Source: Corallochytrium limacisporum
Lineage: Eukaryota > Opisthokonta
Reading direction: 5' to 3'
Length of the DNA stretch: 64,000 nucleotides
Assembly: GCA_002811645.1 (NCBI GenBank)
Contig: PDIP01000001.1
Location: 139,083 to 203,082 of the forward strand
The notes below the pieces were generated by a model. That model searched no databases and was not told the origin of the DNA. It worked only from the letters and a program-made list of their open reading frames with translations. Shown here one piece after another: positions 19,927 through 29,683 of this stretch (its first letter is position 1; the number at the start of each line of letters is the position of its first letter). Position numbers and translations under genes: made by a program.

Positions 19927-21225
19927 TCAATCCCATCCACCTCCACCACCGAGTGGTTCGCTGTTCGCGAGCTGGGCGAAGATTGCGTCACCAGTGGCCT
20001 TCTGGCTCTTCTTGGCCTTCTTGTCCCTCTTGTGCTTCTTCTTGGCTTTTTCTTCAGTGCTGGCCTCCTGTACAGAAAGAACACCGGAGTCGCTGCCGAT
20101 TGTGGGTTTCTTAGAGTTCAGCTTGACCTGTTGGACTGTCGGCTCAGGCGCCGGCACCACGGTACTCTCGCCATGTCCCAGCATCTCATCTGCGGACCGC
20201 TTCAAAGGCTGTTCCTTTCGCATCGTAGCAGGTGCTGTGTCGGGCGCTGTCACAACCGTCGTCTTCTTATGGTCTAGCTTCGTGGCACCTGACTTCGACT
20301 GTTTCACACGATCTGGCTTGCTACTCTTCTGCCGTTTGTCATGTTTGTCATGTTTGTCTTTCCTGTTCTTGCCATCCTTGGCTTCCCCGTTGGCGGCCCT
20401 TTCCGCAGCCGCTCGCTGACGTGCAACTTTGAGCCCTCGCTTCGGCATCAACCGTTTGTTGTCTAGACTGACTAATTTTGGCAACAGTTCCTGAACCCTG
20501 CTCTCAAAATCAGGATGTTCCGCAACTGGGTTCTTCTCCAGAATCAAGTATCGGAGCTCATCGAGACCTTTCAATGAGTCCAATTCTGCCAGACCTTTAA
20601 TGCCATTTACTCCCAAATCGAGAATACGCAGCTTTCCTAGTGTAATGAGCTTGTCTCCGATGTTCTTGATTTTGTTTCCGCGTAAGCGTACTTCAGTGAG
20701 GTCAACATTAGCTTTGAGGTCTGGGATCTCGGAGAGCTGATTGTTTGTCAGGGAGAGCTTACTCAGTTTCTTAAGTTTGCTAAGCCCTGTGATGCTAGTA
20801 AGATTGTTTCTGGACAGAATGAGGGCATTGAGATTCGTCACGGCATCGAGTCCCCGCACGGTCGCAATTTCATTCTCATTGGCAACGAAAGCACTGAGGG
20901 CGTCTAGCTTCAGACTGCTAAAATCCACATCCTTCAGTTTATTCTGCTGAACGTTCAGAGTAACTAACTTCGAGTAACCCGCCAGCGGGCTGATATCCTG
21001 TACCTGATTTTCCTTTAAACTGAGCCAGGTCAAAGGCAGTTTGGCTTTCGACAATGCGTCTATATCCTTTATCGCATTCTTGGACAGATCCAGGTGGTGG
21101 CATGACTCAAAAGCTTTGATCTGCTTTCCAATGGCGTCATATTTCTTATCCTTGGCGATTAGCTTCTTTACACTTTTGGCTGCCTCTTTATCGGCAGCGT
21201 AGTCGGACAAGTCTAAGGTTTTCAT
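19927..21225 (-). CDS. Leucine-rich repeat protein with basic C-terminal tail
   Basis: A 432-aa intracellular LRR protein without signal peptide or membrane helix. Residues about 40-255 hold around nine SDS22-type repeats of 21-23 residues (HLDLSKNAIKDIDAL, LILSRNNLTSITGLSKL, LRILDLGVNGIKGLAEL). They end in an LRR-cap-like segment with DFESRVQELLPKLVSLDN, typical of cytosolic and nuclear SDS22/LRRC proteins. The tail (about 285-432) is disordered, Lys-rich with bipartite KKHKRDKKAKK-type clusters, and ends in a Gly run plus Trp-Asp. The basic tail suggests a nuclear or nucleolar location (inference). I do not recognise a named orthologue. It is divergent from the J-protein gene. Confidence 0.85.
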   Translation of the reverse strand: MKTLDLSDYAADKEAAKSVKKLIAKDKKYDAIGKQIKAFESCHHLDLSKNAIKDIDALSKAKLPLTWLSLKENQVQDISPLAGYSKLVTLNVQQNKLKDVDFSSLKLDALSAFVANENEIATVRGLDAVTNLNALILSRNNLTSITGLSKLKKLSKLSLTNNQLSEIPDLKANVDLTEVRLRGNKIKNIGDKLITLGKLRILDLGVNGIKGLAELDSLKGLDELRYLILEKNPVAEHPDFESRVQELLPKLVSLDNKRLMPKRGLKVARQRAAAERAANGEAKDGKNRKDKHDKHDKRQKSSKPDRVKQSKSGATKLDHKKTTVVTAPDTAPATMRKEQPLKRSADEMLGHGESTVVPAPEPTVQQVKLNSKKPTIGSDSGVLSVQEASTEEKAKKKHKRDKKAKKSQKATGDAIFAQLANSEPLGGGGGWD

Positions 21226-21837
21226 GGTGCCCTACTAGTGGAAGATGACACCGCGTGGACTACCTTGGACGCTCCTACAATTAGGTAACCTATAAGTCTG
21301 GGTTAATCTCTAGCTTGAAATAGATTGAAATTTTCATATTGTGAGTATCGTTGAAAGGGCTACGAGGCAAGAGGAGTGCATGAGCCTACGGTGACCACAT
21401 ACACGTTCAATCCCACCTCCGCCCGTGTGGTCTTGCCAGGGTGCTGGGTAGATGGGTGTTTGAGTGCGGGGCGGAAGCTAAAGACCCAGGCGGGTCTCTC
21501 CCGCGGGGGAAAAGAACGAGTCGGGCTTCGGCAGGGAGGGGGGCTCAGTCGCCAGCCGGTTCGAGAAGCGAATGACTCGTTGGCCACAAACGATAGAATC
21601 GGCTGTTGCTATTTCATGCGAGAGCATAGGGATTGGTCTTGAGGCACACTAAGATAAATTACATCTTGACCAACAGATCCTGAGCGAAGTGCAGAGTAAA
21701 TTCGGTTAGAATCAGACTGTCCCCTCTCGCAACTCTCTTTGGCGGTTGCTGACCGACCGTGACAGAAGGATGTAAGAGCGGTAATAACCATATTTCAGGC
21801 CCTCCTTTATTTGTGGCATTTGTCAAATCAGCCCAAA
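21226..21837. other. Divergent intergenic region LRR/J-protein
   Basis: 612 bp promoter interval with a G run (GGGAGGGGGG) near 21535-21542 and a CTCCCGCGGGGG palindrome-like segment near 21498-21509. No gene is seen. Confidence 0.55.
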
Positions 21838-22440
21838 ATGGATCAGCCATGGCCAGGGGAAGCTCAGAAAGACCGGTGCCACTACGAAACGCTGGGTATT
21901 AGCGAGAAAGCAACCAAAGAAGATGTCAAGAGTGCGTACAGAGAGGCCGCCGCGCGGTGGCATCCAGATAAACATATGGGTGCCAATAAAGAAATGGCCA
22001 CAAGACAATTCCATCTCGTAAAGGAAGCGTATGAGACATTGAGCAACGATTCGTACCGCAGAGCGTATGATGCGCACCGCGCTCAGTACAAGGCGGCACA
22101 GTGGGGTCCAAACGCGTCGACCAAGCCATTTCCTGCGCCGAAGACCGCAATGGAAGATGTAGAGAATATGTACTGGAAGTATCAGCAGTACACTAAGGCA
22201 CCTGGTAAGCGACACAAGTTCTGGGGCCTTGCTCTGGGCTTACCAGCACTGATCGGGGCCCTCTATCTGGAGAACACATTCCGGGCAAAGAATGAGGCGA
22301 AGAAGTACGAAGACATCAATGCCTTGCAAAGAGTTCGATATGACTCAGCTGTCGTGAAACGGATGGCGGAAAAGCAAGAAAGAGAACGTCGGAAGATCCA
22401 AAAGGATATTGATGCAGACCTACAAGCAGAGCGGGCATGA
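21838..22440 (+). CDS. Membrane-anchored J-domain protein
   Basis: A 200-aa DnaJ-like co-chaperone. The ATG at 21838 is used because the extension starts only at TTG. The J domain (about 14-85) begins CHYETLGISEKATKEDVKSAY and carries the HPD tripeptide at 42-44 needed to stimulate Hsp70 ATPase. There is no Gly/Phe region or zinc finger, so it is a class III (type C) J-protein. A single hydrophobic helix lies at about 128-144 (FWGLALGLPALIGALYL), followed by a charged helical tail rich in Lys/Glu/Arg. It is probably tail- or mid-anchored in an organelle membrane with the J domain on one face; which membrane is unclear. Convergent with ATG13 (93 bp gap). Confidence 0.9.
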   Translation: MDQPWPGEAQKDRCHYETLGISEKATKEDVKSAYREAAARWHPDKHMGANKEMATRQFHLVKEAYETLSNDSYRRAYDAHRAQYKAAQWGPNASTKPFPAPKTAMEDVENMYWKYQQYTKAPGKRHKFWGLALGLPALIGALYLENTFRAKNEAKKYEDINALQRVRYDSAVVKRMAEKQERERRKIQKDIDADLQAERA

Positions 22441-22533
22441 TACACTTGAGACTCATTAGTAGCAACATCATCCAATCAAATTACATAATCGAATCACATA
22501 GGTACTACAACAAAATCTGTATTTCAAGCTTTT

Positions 22534-24225
22534 TTAAGGACCGGCACCGGAAGGAGATGTTCCGCTCCCTTCATTTTCAGTGGGATCACCTGTCCGGCTC
22601 CGGGATATGGTGCTACTACCAGCACTGCCAGCACTGCGGTCACTCCCAACGCTCGGTTTCCCGAGAACACTATCTGCAAAACTGTTGACATTCTCCTGCA
22701 GGCGTTGGTGACGTTCAAGCTCATTGCCAAAGATCGCTAGGCTACTGGCCAAGGACTCATTCCGTCTCTCTGCCAGGAAGCTCTCTGACGGAGGAGGCTG
22801 TTGTACAATGGACAGGAAGTGCTTCAGGTCCTCATTATCTGTTTCTACTGTGTCTCCGTAACCGTAACCGGACATGGCCATTGTGTTCTTCGGGGAAATC
22901 ATCACCCCAGCCGGACCCGGTGATGGGATGGAACTGCGATCACCATGGAACGACGTATTGTCCTCCGATTTGAAGAAGAAACCTCTCGGTTTTGATGGCT
23001 TGGATGGTCCAATGTCAATAGGCTTGCTGCGAGGGAAATCAGACAAATTACTGGACGTAGTGGCCTGCGGATGGCTCGTGGATGTACCGTCGCTTAAACG
23101 TTTCATGGCCGGAGACCCAGCGAAACCTGCATTGCGAGCTTCAAGGTAGAGTGACATCCCCGCATTTTCGTCCGGAAGACTCGCACCGTGGCGGTACTCC
23201 ATATGCGACTTGCTGTGGGTCAAAGCAGTGCCACTGGGAAAGATCATGTTTTGCATATTTGCCACCGTGGCATGACGCTCCATGGCAGCAGAAGCAGGAC
23301 GGTGTTGTCTTGTATAGAGTCCCCCAGAGCTTTCCTGGATGGATGGAGCCATGGGGATTGATTCTGTGGATAGATAGCTCATTTCTCGCTCTGTGACGGA
23401 TGTGAACACAGGCTCTCGAGATGCCTTTTCCCCGATGCTCATAGTGCGGCGCCGCTGCATGCGATCCAACTCTGTGCCTCCGGGATCCGTTTTGCGATGC
23501 GGCGGTTGCATACTCACGCTGGTGCTGCGAGCGATCGACTGCCCATCAGCCTGCAAGCTCATATCCATAAAGTCCTCCTGAATTTGCAGAGGCTCAGAGG
23601 ACTTCCTGACGAGATGATCCCTCTCCCAGCCGATCCGATATGAGACGTGGCTCATGATTCTACCTGAGTTGGTAGATACCGGAGCAAAGACAAAATGTTC
23701 TACCTTCTCTCCTGTCAATGCCATGTCTGGTGACTCCGGGCCACGGTGTAGCTGGTACTTCAGTTTATATCCCTGTCTCTTCCCCAACCAGATTTTATGC
23801 GCGGGCATTGTCCTGAGGTAGATGAGCACCGTCCGCAGGTGCATAATTAGAGCTCTGTACAAAACATTGAATTTGACTGGCCCTGCCGAGCGATCGTAAT
23901 CGCTCTTCTCCAGCCAAAGTTGCCATCTTTCCAGTACTAAAGGCTTACTGTCAGCATCATTCCCTCCTCTACTGCCCACTGGACTCAAGTATATGAACAA
24001 GCTTAAAGGTGCAAACGGATCTTCTTTCGCACTAAGGAATTCCTTCTTCAAAACAGTGGGTTCCCGATATTTCAATTGAAACCATGTGTGGTCTCCTGAC
24101 CGCTGCGACTGCGGTTCATAAGCAGACTCTGGAAAGAGTACTCTGCTCGCTATAATAACCCGTGCATAGTACCTAAAGAACATCCGAAGGACATCTTCGC
24201 CAGAAGGCCCTCCCGTTGAGCTCAT
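22534..24225 (-). CDS. ATG13: Autophagy protein ATG13
   Basis: A 563-aa regulatory subunit of the ATG1/ULK kinase complex that starts autophagosome formation and is controlled by TORC1 phosphorylation. The N-terminal HORMA domain (about 10-215) shows the family signatures: a FFRYYARVIIASR first helix, LERWQLWLE, LYRALIMHLRTVLIYLRTMPAHKI, and VSYRIGW at the end. The remaining 350 residues are Ser/Pro-rich and disordered, as expected for the ATG1- and ATG17-binding and phosphoregulated tail. Length is near that of human ATG13 (517 aa). Start is the first ATG. It diverges from the twin-CX9C gene. Confidence 0.95.
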   Translation of the reverse strand: MSSTGGPSGEDVLRMFFRYYARVIIASRVLFPESAYEPQSQRSGDHTWFQLKYREPTVLKKEFLSAKEDPFAPLSLFIYLSPVGSRGGNDADSKPLVLERWQLWLEKSDYDRSAGPVKFNVLYRALIMHLRTVLIYLRTMPAHKIWLGKRQGYKLKYQLHRGPESPDMALTGEKVEHFVFAPVSTNSGRIMSHVSYRIGWERDHLVRKSSEPLQIQEDFMDMSLQADGQSIARSTSVSMQPPHRKTDPGGTELDRMQRRRTMSIGEKASREPVFTSVTEREMSYLSTESIPMAPSIQESSGGLYTRQHRPASAAMERHATVANMQNMIFPSGTALTHSKSHMEYRHGASLPDENAGMSLYLEARNAGFAGSPAMKRLSDGTSTSHPQATTSSNLSDFPRSKPIDIGPSKPSKPRGFFFKSEDNTSFHGDRSSIPSPGPAGVMISPKNTMAMSGYGYGDTVETDNEDLKHFLSIVQQPPPSESFLAERRNESLASSLAIFGNELERHQRLQENVNSFADSVLGKPSVGSDRSAGSAGSSTISRSRTGDPTENEGSGTSPSGAGP

Positions 24226-24767
24226 TTCTGATTGTCTATCTATTCTCTAGCTACTACTTGTAACCTGGGCCCATGGTGCATACTGATAGGTATGGTATTC
24301 CTTTACAACTCTTTACCAAGGGCTCATATCTTGTTATCACATAGTTTCTCTTGTTATGGTCAACATCGATTCTCCTCGACCGTATGCGAAGACGTCGCCA
24401 CTCTTGGCTAGTCGATTTATCGCTCGGCCCTTGTTCGCTCTACCAGATCCACCCACAGGTTATGTTTCATACCCATACCAGCACCATGTACGTGTCATCA
24501 TTATCCTCTTTCGCAAGCTTTGTAAGTTGAGCACCGGATTGCGTTGTGCATACGCCACGACATACACTCCATCAACCGCCCAAAATCTGAGGAGTCCGAA
24601 GGCGGGCGAATCGAAACGCGAACCCTCCTTATTTCCCGGAACTGCCCCGCTCCCCCCCCCCCCCCAAATGAGCGCCGGCTTGCGCCGACTTGCTATTTGA
24701 GCCCGGAACCACAGCCGTATACTTAGAGATTATGTAGGCATGCTTTGGTTAATGGGAATTGTAGTTC
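24226..24767. other. Divergent intergenic region ATG13/twin-CX9C
   Basis: 542 bp promoter interval. It contains a 14-nt C run at 24652-24665. An open frame from ATG 24356 has no recognisable features and is probably chance. Confidence 0.55.
24652..24665 (+). repeat. 14-nt C homopolymer
   Basis: Uninterrupted C run about 100 bp upstream of the twin-CX9C gene. Confidence 0.95.
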
Positions 24768-25301
24768 ATGGAAGGAGTCCAGACTTCGCATTGGGATGAA
24801 GCAAACTGCAACATTATGACAGCTCAAAAGTCTGGTCCCGACCCTGAAAAGGTAAAAAACAAATATGAATCAAAAGAATGGCAGAGGCAATTCGTAGAAG
24901 AAGGGACACCGAGCGTGCTCTTCCACCCGATCAAACACATTCATCATCGACTCGATCGCCACTCTTTAATCAACCAATGGGATGAAGAAGACAAAGAGAA
25001 GTGGGAAGAATTTCAGAAACGTGAGGACTCCGAAAATCTTCGAATCAAGTACCAGGCCCTGGAAGCTTGCGCCGAGCAACTCAAGACTGCGGCTTTATGC
25101 TATGAAACTAGCGGAGTTCTGAAAGAAGGTTGCAAAGATGAACATGATAGGTTCTGGATGTGCTTCAGGGACAACGGAATGTTCTCGTACCGCAAGTTTG
25201 TCGCGCATAAAACAACACCGAAAGCAAGAGATCTCTTCAAAGATGGGTTTTCTGGCGCCACTGCAGAACAGGTCCCGGAAGGCTGGAGAGTTGGCCGATA
25301 G
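24768..25301 (+). CDS. Twin-CX9C (CHCH) protein, probable mitochondrial intermembrane space
   Basis: A 177-aa protein whose C-terminal half contains four Cys in a perfect twin CX9C arrangement: Cys101-Cys111 and Cys122-Cys132, with a 10-residue loop. Such proteins are oxidised by MIA40/ERV1 in the intermembrane space and fold as a helical hairpin. The N-terminal 95 residues are charged, with a basic/aromatic segment (FHPIKHIHHRLDRH) and an acidic helix (WDEEDKEKWEEFQKRED). No presequence is visible, consistent with MIA import. An alternative start is the ATG at 24816. I do not recognise a named family; respiratory-chain assembly or mitoribosomal roles are typical for this fold. Convergent with S1P lyase (67 bp). 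Confidence 0.8.
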   Translation: MEGVQTSHWDEANCNIMTAQKSGPDPEKVKNKYESKEWQRQFVEEGTPSVLFHPIKHIHHRLDRHSLINQWDEEDKEKWEEFQKREDSENLRIKYQALEACAEQLKTAALCYETSGVLKEGCKDEHDRFWMCFRDNGMFSYRKFVAHKTTPKARDLFKDGFSGATAEQVPEGWRVGR

Positions 25302-25368
25302 TAGTCTCTCTAAAGAAAACATACAATTAAAGAATGGCAGTGAAAGATATGATATGTACGATAAATTA

Positions 25369-26949
25369 TTATTCAGCGGCATAAACCTTGCCGAGGAAAT
25401 TTACGATGAAATCGTAGACAACGGTGTCATCTGGGATGGATGTGATCATACCATACATTGCCGCAGTACCCTTGCTGTTGAGCTCCTTGCCTTCTGGGCT
25501 CTTTAAGATATCTACAGTGGCGTGCAAGTCCTTTAAGAATTGCTTATGGGTCTCAATGTGAGGGGGCATGATGGTAAGATGAAGGCAGTCAGGTTTCTGT
25601 TGACGCTCCATATGCCATCCATATTTGTCTTCGAGGACGTCTGCCACAGCGTAAATGCTCATCTGATCCGGATTGGTTGTAGTGAAAGAGAGCAAGGTAC
25701 CTTCGGGGTTACCCAAAACCTTGAGATCGCCCATGTCGTGAATAGCCTTCTCAATCTTGCCACGGGTCTCCATGATTTTGCGCGTGGATTCTGTATAGCC
25801 GTCTTGCCCCATAGCATTCAACGCAAACCACGCACCTGCCAGAGGACCCCCACCACGCGTACCAAGCATGGTGGGAGAGGCGAAGAGACCACCAGGCCAA
25901 CTTCCGTAAGCAAAGAACTGATACTTGCGAAGACTCTCGTTGCGCCATACCAGGACACTGGCACCTTTGCATGCATAGCCATATTTGTGTACATCAGCAC
26001 TTATAGAAGTGACACCAGGTACTCGAAAATCCCACTGAGGAACAGGGTACCCGGCGGCCTCGACCCATGGAAGCATAAAGCCGCCGATACATGCGTCGAC
26101 ATGCAGGCCGACGTCGTACTTTTGAGCCAGCTCACTCATGCCCACGATGGGATCAACAACACCGTGAGGGTATTGTGGAGCGGAGCCGACAATAAGCACA
26201 GTATTCCTATTGATCAGTCTCTCAATGTCGCTCAATTTGGGCTTCATGTCTGGTCCGACATCAACGGTGTTGATTTTGACGCCAAAGTAATGAGAAGCCT
26301 TTGTGAATGCCGCATGGGCAGTTATAGGCATAACGAGTTCGGGCTCTGTGATTCCCTTCTTATGACCGTAGTAATCGCGGTAAGTCTTAACTGCTAGAAG
26401 TAGAGACTCTGTTCCACCGCTAGTCACATTCCCGCGGACGTCTTCATCACCGTTCAGCATGTCCGCAGTCATATTCACCACGTCAACTTCCATCTTCCGC
26501 AGAGAGGGAAACGCAATTGGGTTCAAGGCATTGTCGTGCAAATACAGTGTTGCCGCCTTGGTCATGTTGTCACTGAAGGAGTGATCCTGCGCGTACACAT
26601 ATGCCCATGCCTTACCAGCATGACCATCAACATCCGCTTGCTTCATCCGCCGCATGGCCTCATACAGCTCACGATGATCACGACCGTTCTTCGGGATAGT
26701 AGTGATGGCCTTGGCCTCCTCACCTTCCACTCCATGTTTGAACAGATCCTTGACTGCCTTACTGGCCTCCTTATCAAGCTCAGCATCCAGTGCACCTCCG
26801 ACTCCAGGAACTGATGTGCGGAGGAACCTCAGCAAAGGACCGAGAATTGCTTTCTTTGCTCCCTCCTTGGAAATCTTGCGAAGCAGCATGAGCACCGCAA
26901 TCAGAGCAATTCCTCGCTCGGCGCCACGAATCATCTTTGCGATCTCCAT
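25369..26949 (-). CDS. SGPL1: Sphingosine-1-phosphate lyase
   Basis: A 526-aa PLP-dependent enzyme of the group II decarboxylase fold. It cleaves sphingosine 1-phosphate to phosphoethanolamine and a long-chain aldehyde, the exit step of sphingolipid metabolism, in the ER membrane with the active site facing the cytosol. Seen: an N-terminal membrane helix (about 13-26), the substrate-region TSGGTESLLLAV, HVDACIGGFMLPW, and the PLP lysine K322 in SADVHKYGYACKG, followed by YGSWPGGLFASPTMLGTRGGG. Length is close to human SGPL1 (568 aa). The C-terminus ends FLGKVYAAE. All catalytic signatures are intact. Start is the first ATG. Confidence 0.97.
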   Translation of the reverse strand: MEIAKMIRGAERGIALIAVLMLLRKISKEGAKKAILGPLLRFLRTSVPGVGGALDAELDKEASKAVKDLFKHGVEGEEAKAITTIPKNGRDHRELYEAMRRMKQADVDGHAGKAWAYVYAQDHSFSDNMTKAATLYLHDNALNPIAFPSLRKMEVDVVNMTADMLNGDEDVRGNVTSGGTESLLLAVKTYRDYYGHKKGITEPELVMPITAHAAFTKASHYFGVKINTVDVGPDMKPKLSDIERLINRNTVLIVGSAPQYPHGVVDPIVGMSELAQKYDVGLHVDACIGGFMLPWVEAAGYPVPQWDFRVPGVTSISADVHKYGYACKGASVLVWRNESLRKYQFFAYGSWPGGLFASPTMLGTRGGGPLAGAWFALNAMGQDGYTESTRKIMETRGKIEKAIHDMGDLKVLGNPEGTLLSFTTTNPDQMSIYAVADVLEDKYGWHMERQQKPDCLHLTIMPPHIETHKQFLKDLHATVDILKSPEGKELNSKGTAAMYGMITSIPDDTVVYDFIVNFLGKVYAAE

Positions 26950-27957
26950 AGTTGCTATTTAGACCCAAAACCCATAGAAGCTAATATTACCATCCCTTCT
27001 TGGATGGATTCCAAACTCAGTATGCTCTTTGTCCTTAAATACCCAAACAGGCCCGTCTTCCCCTGTTACCATTTGTTCGGCGCTTTGCACGCTTCTTCCA
27101 TACGTCAGCCAGTTCCTCCCAGAGTCCTGTGCGCAGTCCCATGAAAACTGATCCTTCCCTCTGGCTGCTGCTTGCCGCACACAGTCAATATATTGGGTAC
27201 GGAAACACAGACCCGTCGAAGGCAGGAAAGACCTGGCTGAGGCGCGCTGCCTAACGAAAGATGAGGAATGCAGACCCATAAGCAACACCACTTCACATAG
27301 TTTCCAAGTACTAGAGCACTGAGGAGGGACCAGCCGTGGGGATCAAGTCGTTGTGCCACCGCTCGTCTTGCACAACCGCCTGATGGCCATGTATCTAAAG
27401 TGAATTTATGCCCCTTAGCTTGGATTGAGGCCGACAAAAAGTCATGCAATTTCTATGATAAACATTTACACCCGGAGCCCTCGAAGGACCGAACACGTAC
27501 ACCGAGGTGAGCCAACTCTCGAATGCGTAGCATAGCGATGCCCAGGAAAGTCACGCCTGGGGTTTCCGCAGTCGTTGCGCAGAATGAAATCCTGATTTGT
27601 ATTGTTTAGATGCCAACGGTCGAATAGTATCCGATTTCAGCAAATTGAGTACGTAGAGCGAGCCCCCTCCCGCGGCTGAACAGTAACTATTGATTCGGTG
27701 TTTCACCTCAAGATGTGCATAATAAATCAATATTATTGGCCGGAGAGCCCCTATTTTTAGTTGTAGGCGGAGGTGGGAGGACCGAGGTACGGCTGAGGGG
27801 CACCTATTTGGTGGGAGGTTTGCTTTGTTGATACTTAAGTGCGTTAGTCTGCAACTGCAATCCATGGAAAACTTGATGCTAACCAACTACTAGGGCAAAC
27901 TAGGAATGAATGTGACTTTCACCATTGCACATTAGCTCCTTTAGTCTAGATCATACT
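26950..27957. other. Divergent intergenic region S1P lyase/PEX10
   Basis: 1.0 kb promoter interval. Two minus-strand open frames (26959-27279 and 27551-27886) have no recognisable domain. A C/G segment (CCCCCTCCCGCGG) lies near 27662-27674. Nothing else is identified. Confidence 0.5.
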
Positions 27958-29022
27958 ATGGACGGTGCAGGATCTAGCGCAATTGGCGCGGGTACAGGCC
28001 AAGTGGGAAATGCGGTTTCCAGTTCTGGTGTGCGCCCAGTACCTGGAACACGATTGGCAGCAGCTGGACAGCCTGATCTGATTAGAACCCACCAGAAAGA
28101 TGAACTATACAGGCTATCACTTCAGGAAGACTTATTTCAAGTTTTGAATAGCATATTTGGGACTCGAACTTTGTTACCGTGGCGCAGAGAGGTTGACATG
28201 CTGGCAGGTCTCCTCTTTTTCGGTCTTACTATGGGAACTGGATCACAAACGCCAGGAGAGGAAAATTGTGATTTGGTCCAAGTTGCTGTATCCGAAAATA
28301 AGAGCAAGGTTCTGGATACACGGTACAAGCGGTTGCTAGTCCTCCTTCAGATTCTGGCGCCGTATGTAGTCGAGACTGGACTAGATGAGATTATTGCCCG
28401 ATACTCACGGTGGGTCTCTGCGCGAGCAAGTGCAGAATTTCGTGACGAAGATGCTGACCTAGACTTAGACTTACATGATCGTATCCCAAAAGTCCACCAA
28501 CTGATTCTATCGGGGCTCAAGTACTGCAAGACCCTTATTGCCACACTGCATAGGCTCCACATTTCAGTTTTCTATCTAACTGGTGACTACTTCTACATCA
28601 GTCGACGACTTCTTGGAGTACGCTACGTATCACTTCGCGATCCGAAGGAGTTGGCACAACGCCCGAGGTACACAATTCTGGGTGTGCTTTCGTTTGCCCA
28701 ACTACTGATCAGTGTTGGCGTATACGCCAGGGAGCAAATTAAACAATCCATATTGCGCAGGCAGAAACAGCAGAAGAAGCAGACTGGTGGGATCGTTGGC
28801 AAAGACAGTGATAGCAATGGTCAAGGAATTGAGGACGTCTGCAATGAGAGCAAGCGGCAGTGCATTCTATGTCTTTCAAATATGAAGAACAGCACCATGA
28901 CGGTGTGTGGACACGTCTTCTGCTGGAATTGTATTGCAGGGTGGGCTAGTGAAAAGCCGGAGTGCCCCTTGTGTAGAACTCACATTCGGTTGAACAGTCT
29001 CTTCCCTCTGTATAACTATTAG
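27958..29022 (+). CDS. PEX10: Peroxisome biogenesis RING E3 ligase PEX10
   Basis: A 354-aa peroxisomal membrane protein. With PEX2 and PEX12 it forms the retrotranslocation and ubiquitin-ligase channel that recycles the import receptor PEX5. The frame extends upstream only from a TTG, so ATG 27958 is used. After a Gly/Ser-rich leader comes the PEX2/10/12 membrane domain (about 45-290) with QKDELYRLSLQEDL at its start and the FSQLL-like helix near 250. The C-terminal C3HC4 RING (302-340) has CILC, CGHVFCWNCI and CPLCR, with all eight zinc ligands. The terminus (LNSLFPLYNY) is typical of PEX10. Length is close to human PEX10 (326-346 aa). Confidence 0.95.
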   Translation: MDGAGSSAIGAGTGQVGNAVSSSGVRPVPGTRLAAAGQPDLIRTHQKDELYRLSLQEDLFQVLNSIFGTRTLLPWRREVDMLAGLLFFGLTMGTGSQTPGEENCDLVQVAVSENKSKVLDTRYKRLLVLLQILAPYVVETGLDEIIARYSRWVSARASAEFRDEDADLDLDLHDRIPKVHQLILSGLKYCKTLIATLHRLHISVFYLTGDYFYISRRLLGVRYVSLRDPKELAQRPRYTILGVLSFAQLLISVGVYAREQIKQSILRRQKQQKKQTGGIVGKDSDSNGQGIEDVCNESKRQCILCLSNMKNSTMTVCGHVFCWNCIAGWASEKPECPLCRTHIRLNSLFPLYNY

Positions 29023-29683
29023 ATAGATGTCTCGAATAGTATAGTGTATGTGGCAAGCTCAGTACTGTATCTGGTGACGACTCTTACACCAAATATTTGG
29101 CTTGATGGCCACTGCGTCACCTGTTTGACTCATTCGCTGGCTCACGAGCTTCTCAAGTTTCTTTCCCAGATTCACTCGATGGCTATCCCACAACTGCACA
29201 TCATCGGCAAATTCTGCATACATTTTTCGTTTTCTCGATCCGCGCTTTCAATATCGCACACGAGTTAATCCATACCACTTGCTGCAGACGAGTCCATGTC
29301 ATTAAGTACCTCGTAATCTTGGGTTAAAGATGCGTACAATTGTGCTTTGCGACCCGCCCGCCGCCGTTTCCGAGGCCCCTTTTTCCTGCACACTCGCCGG
29401 TAATTTTGGCCTTTCTTTTGCGTTCGCACGCGTAAGGAGGTGGACGAGGTGGGAGACCTGCCAGTCTGACGATAAATCAATTTTTCACCGTCTTGTCCCG
29501 GTTGGGGAAGGTGCGCTTGTTGGTCACGGTAGGCCCGACCGCCGGCTGTTCGGATACACAAGGGGTGGTAGAAAAGTGCCGCATGCTGTGAACTGGGTTC
29601 TACATTTACTTCATTTTATGCACGAAGGGTACGATAGGGGTCTTAAAAAATGTAATTTGGAGACATAGCATGGCTACCCTCCT
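29023..29683. other. Intergenic region PEX10/SIW14-like
   Basis: 661 bp between two plus-strand genes. No recognisable gene. Overlapping open frames on both strands near 29265-29668 have biased composition. It lacks the long G/C runs seen in most other promoter intervals. Confidence 0.5.

Noticed and set aside
24356-24700. 114-codon frame from an ATG between ATG13 and the CX9C gene
   Set aside because: No recognisable feature, runs through the 14-nt C homopolymer, and lies in a promoter interval.
26959-27279. 106-codon minus-strand open frame upstream of S1P lyase
   Set aside because: Reads fairly protein-like but has no domain, and its stop lies 10 bp before the lyase ATG, leaving no room for a separate promoter and terminator; at most an upstream frame.
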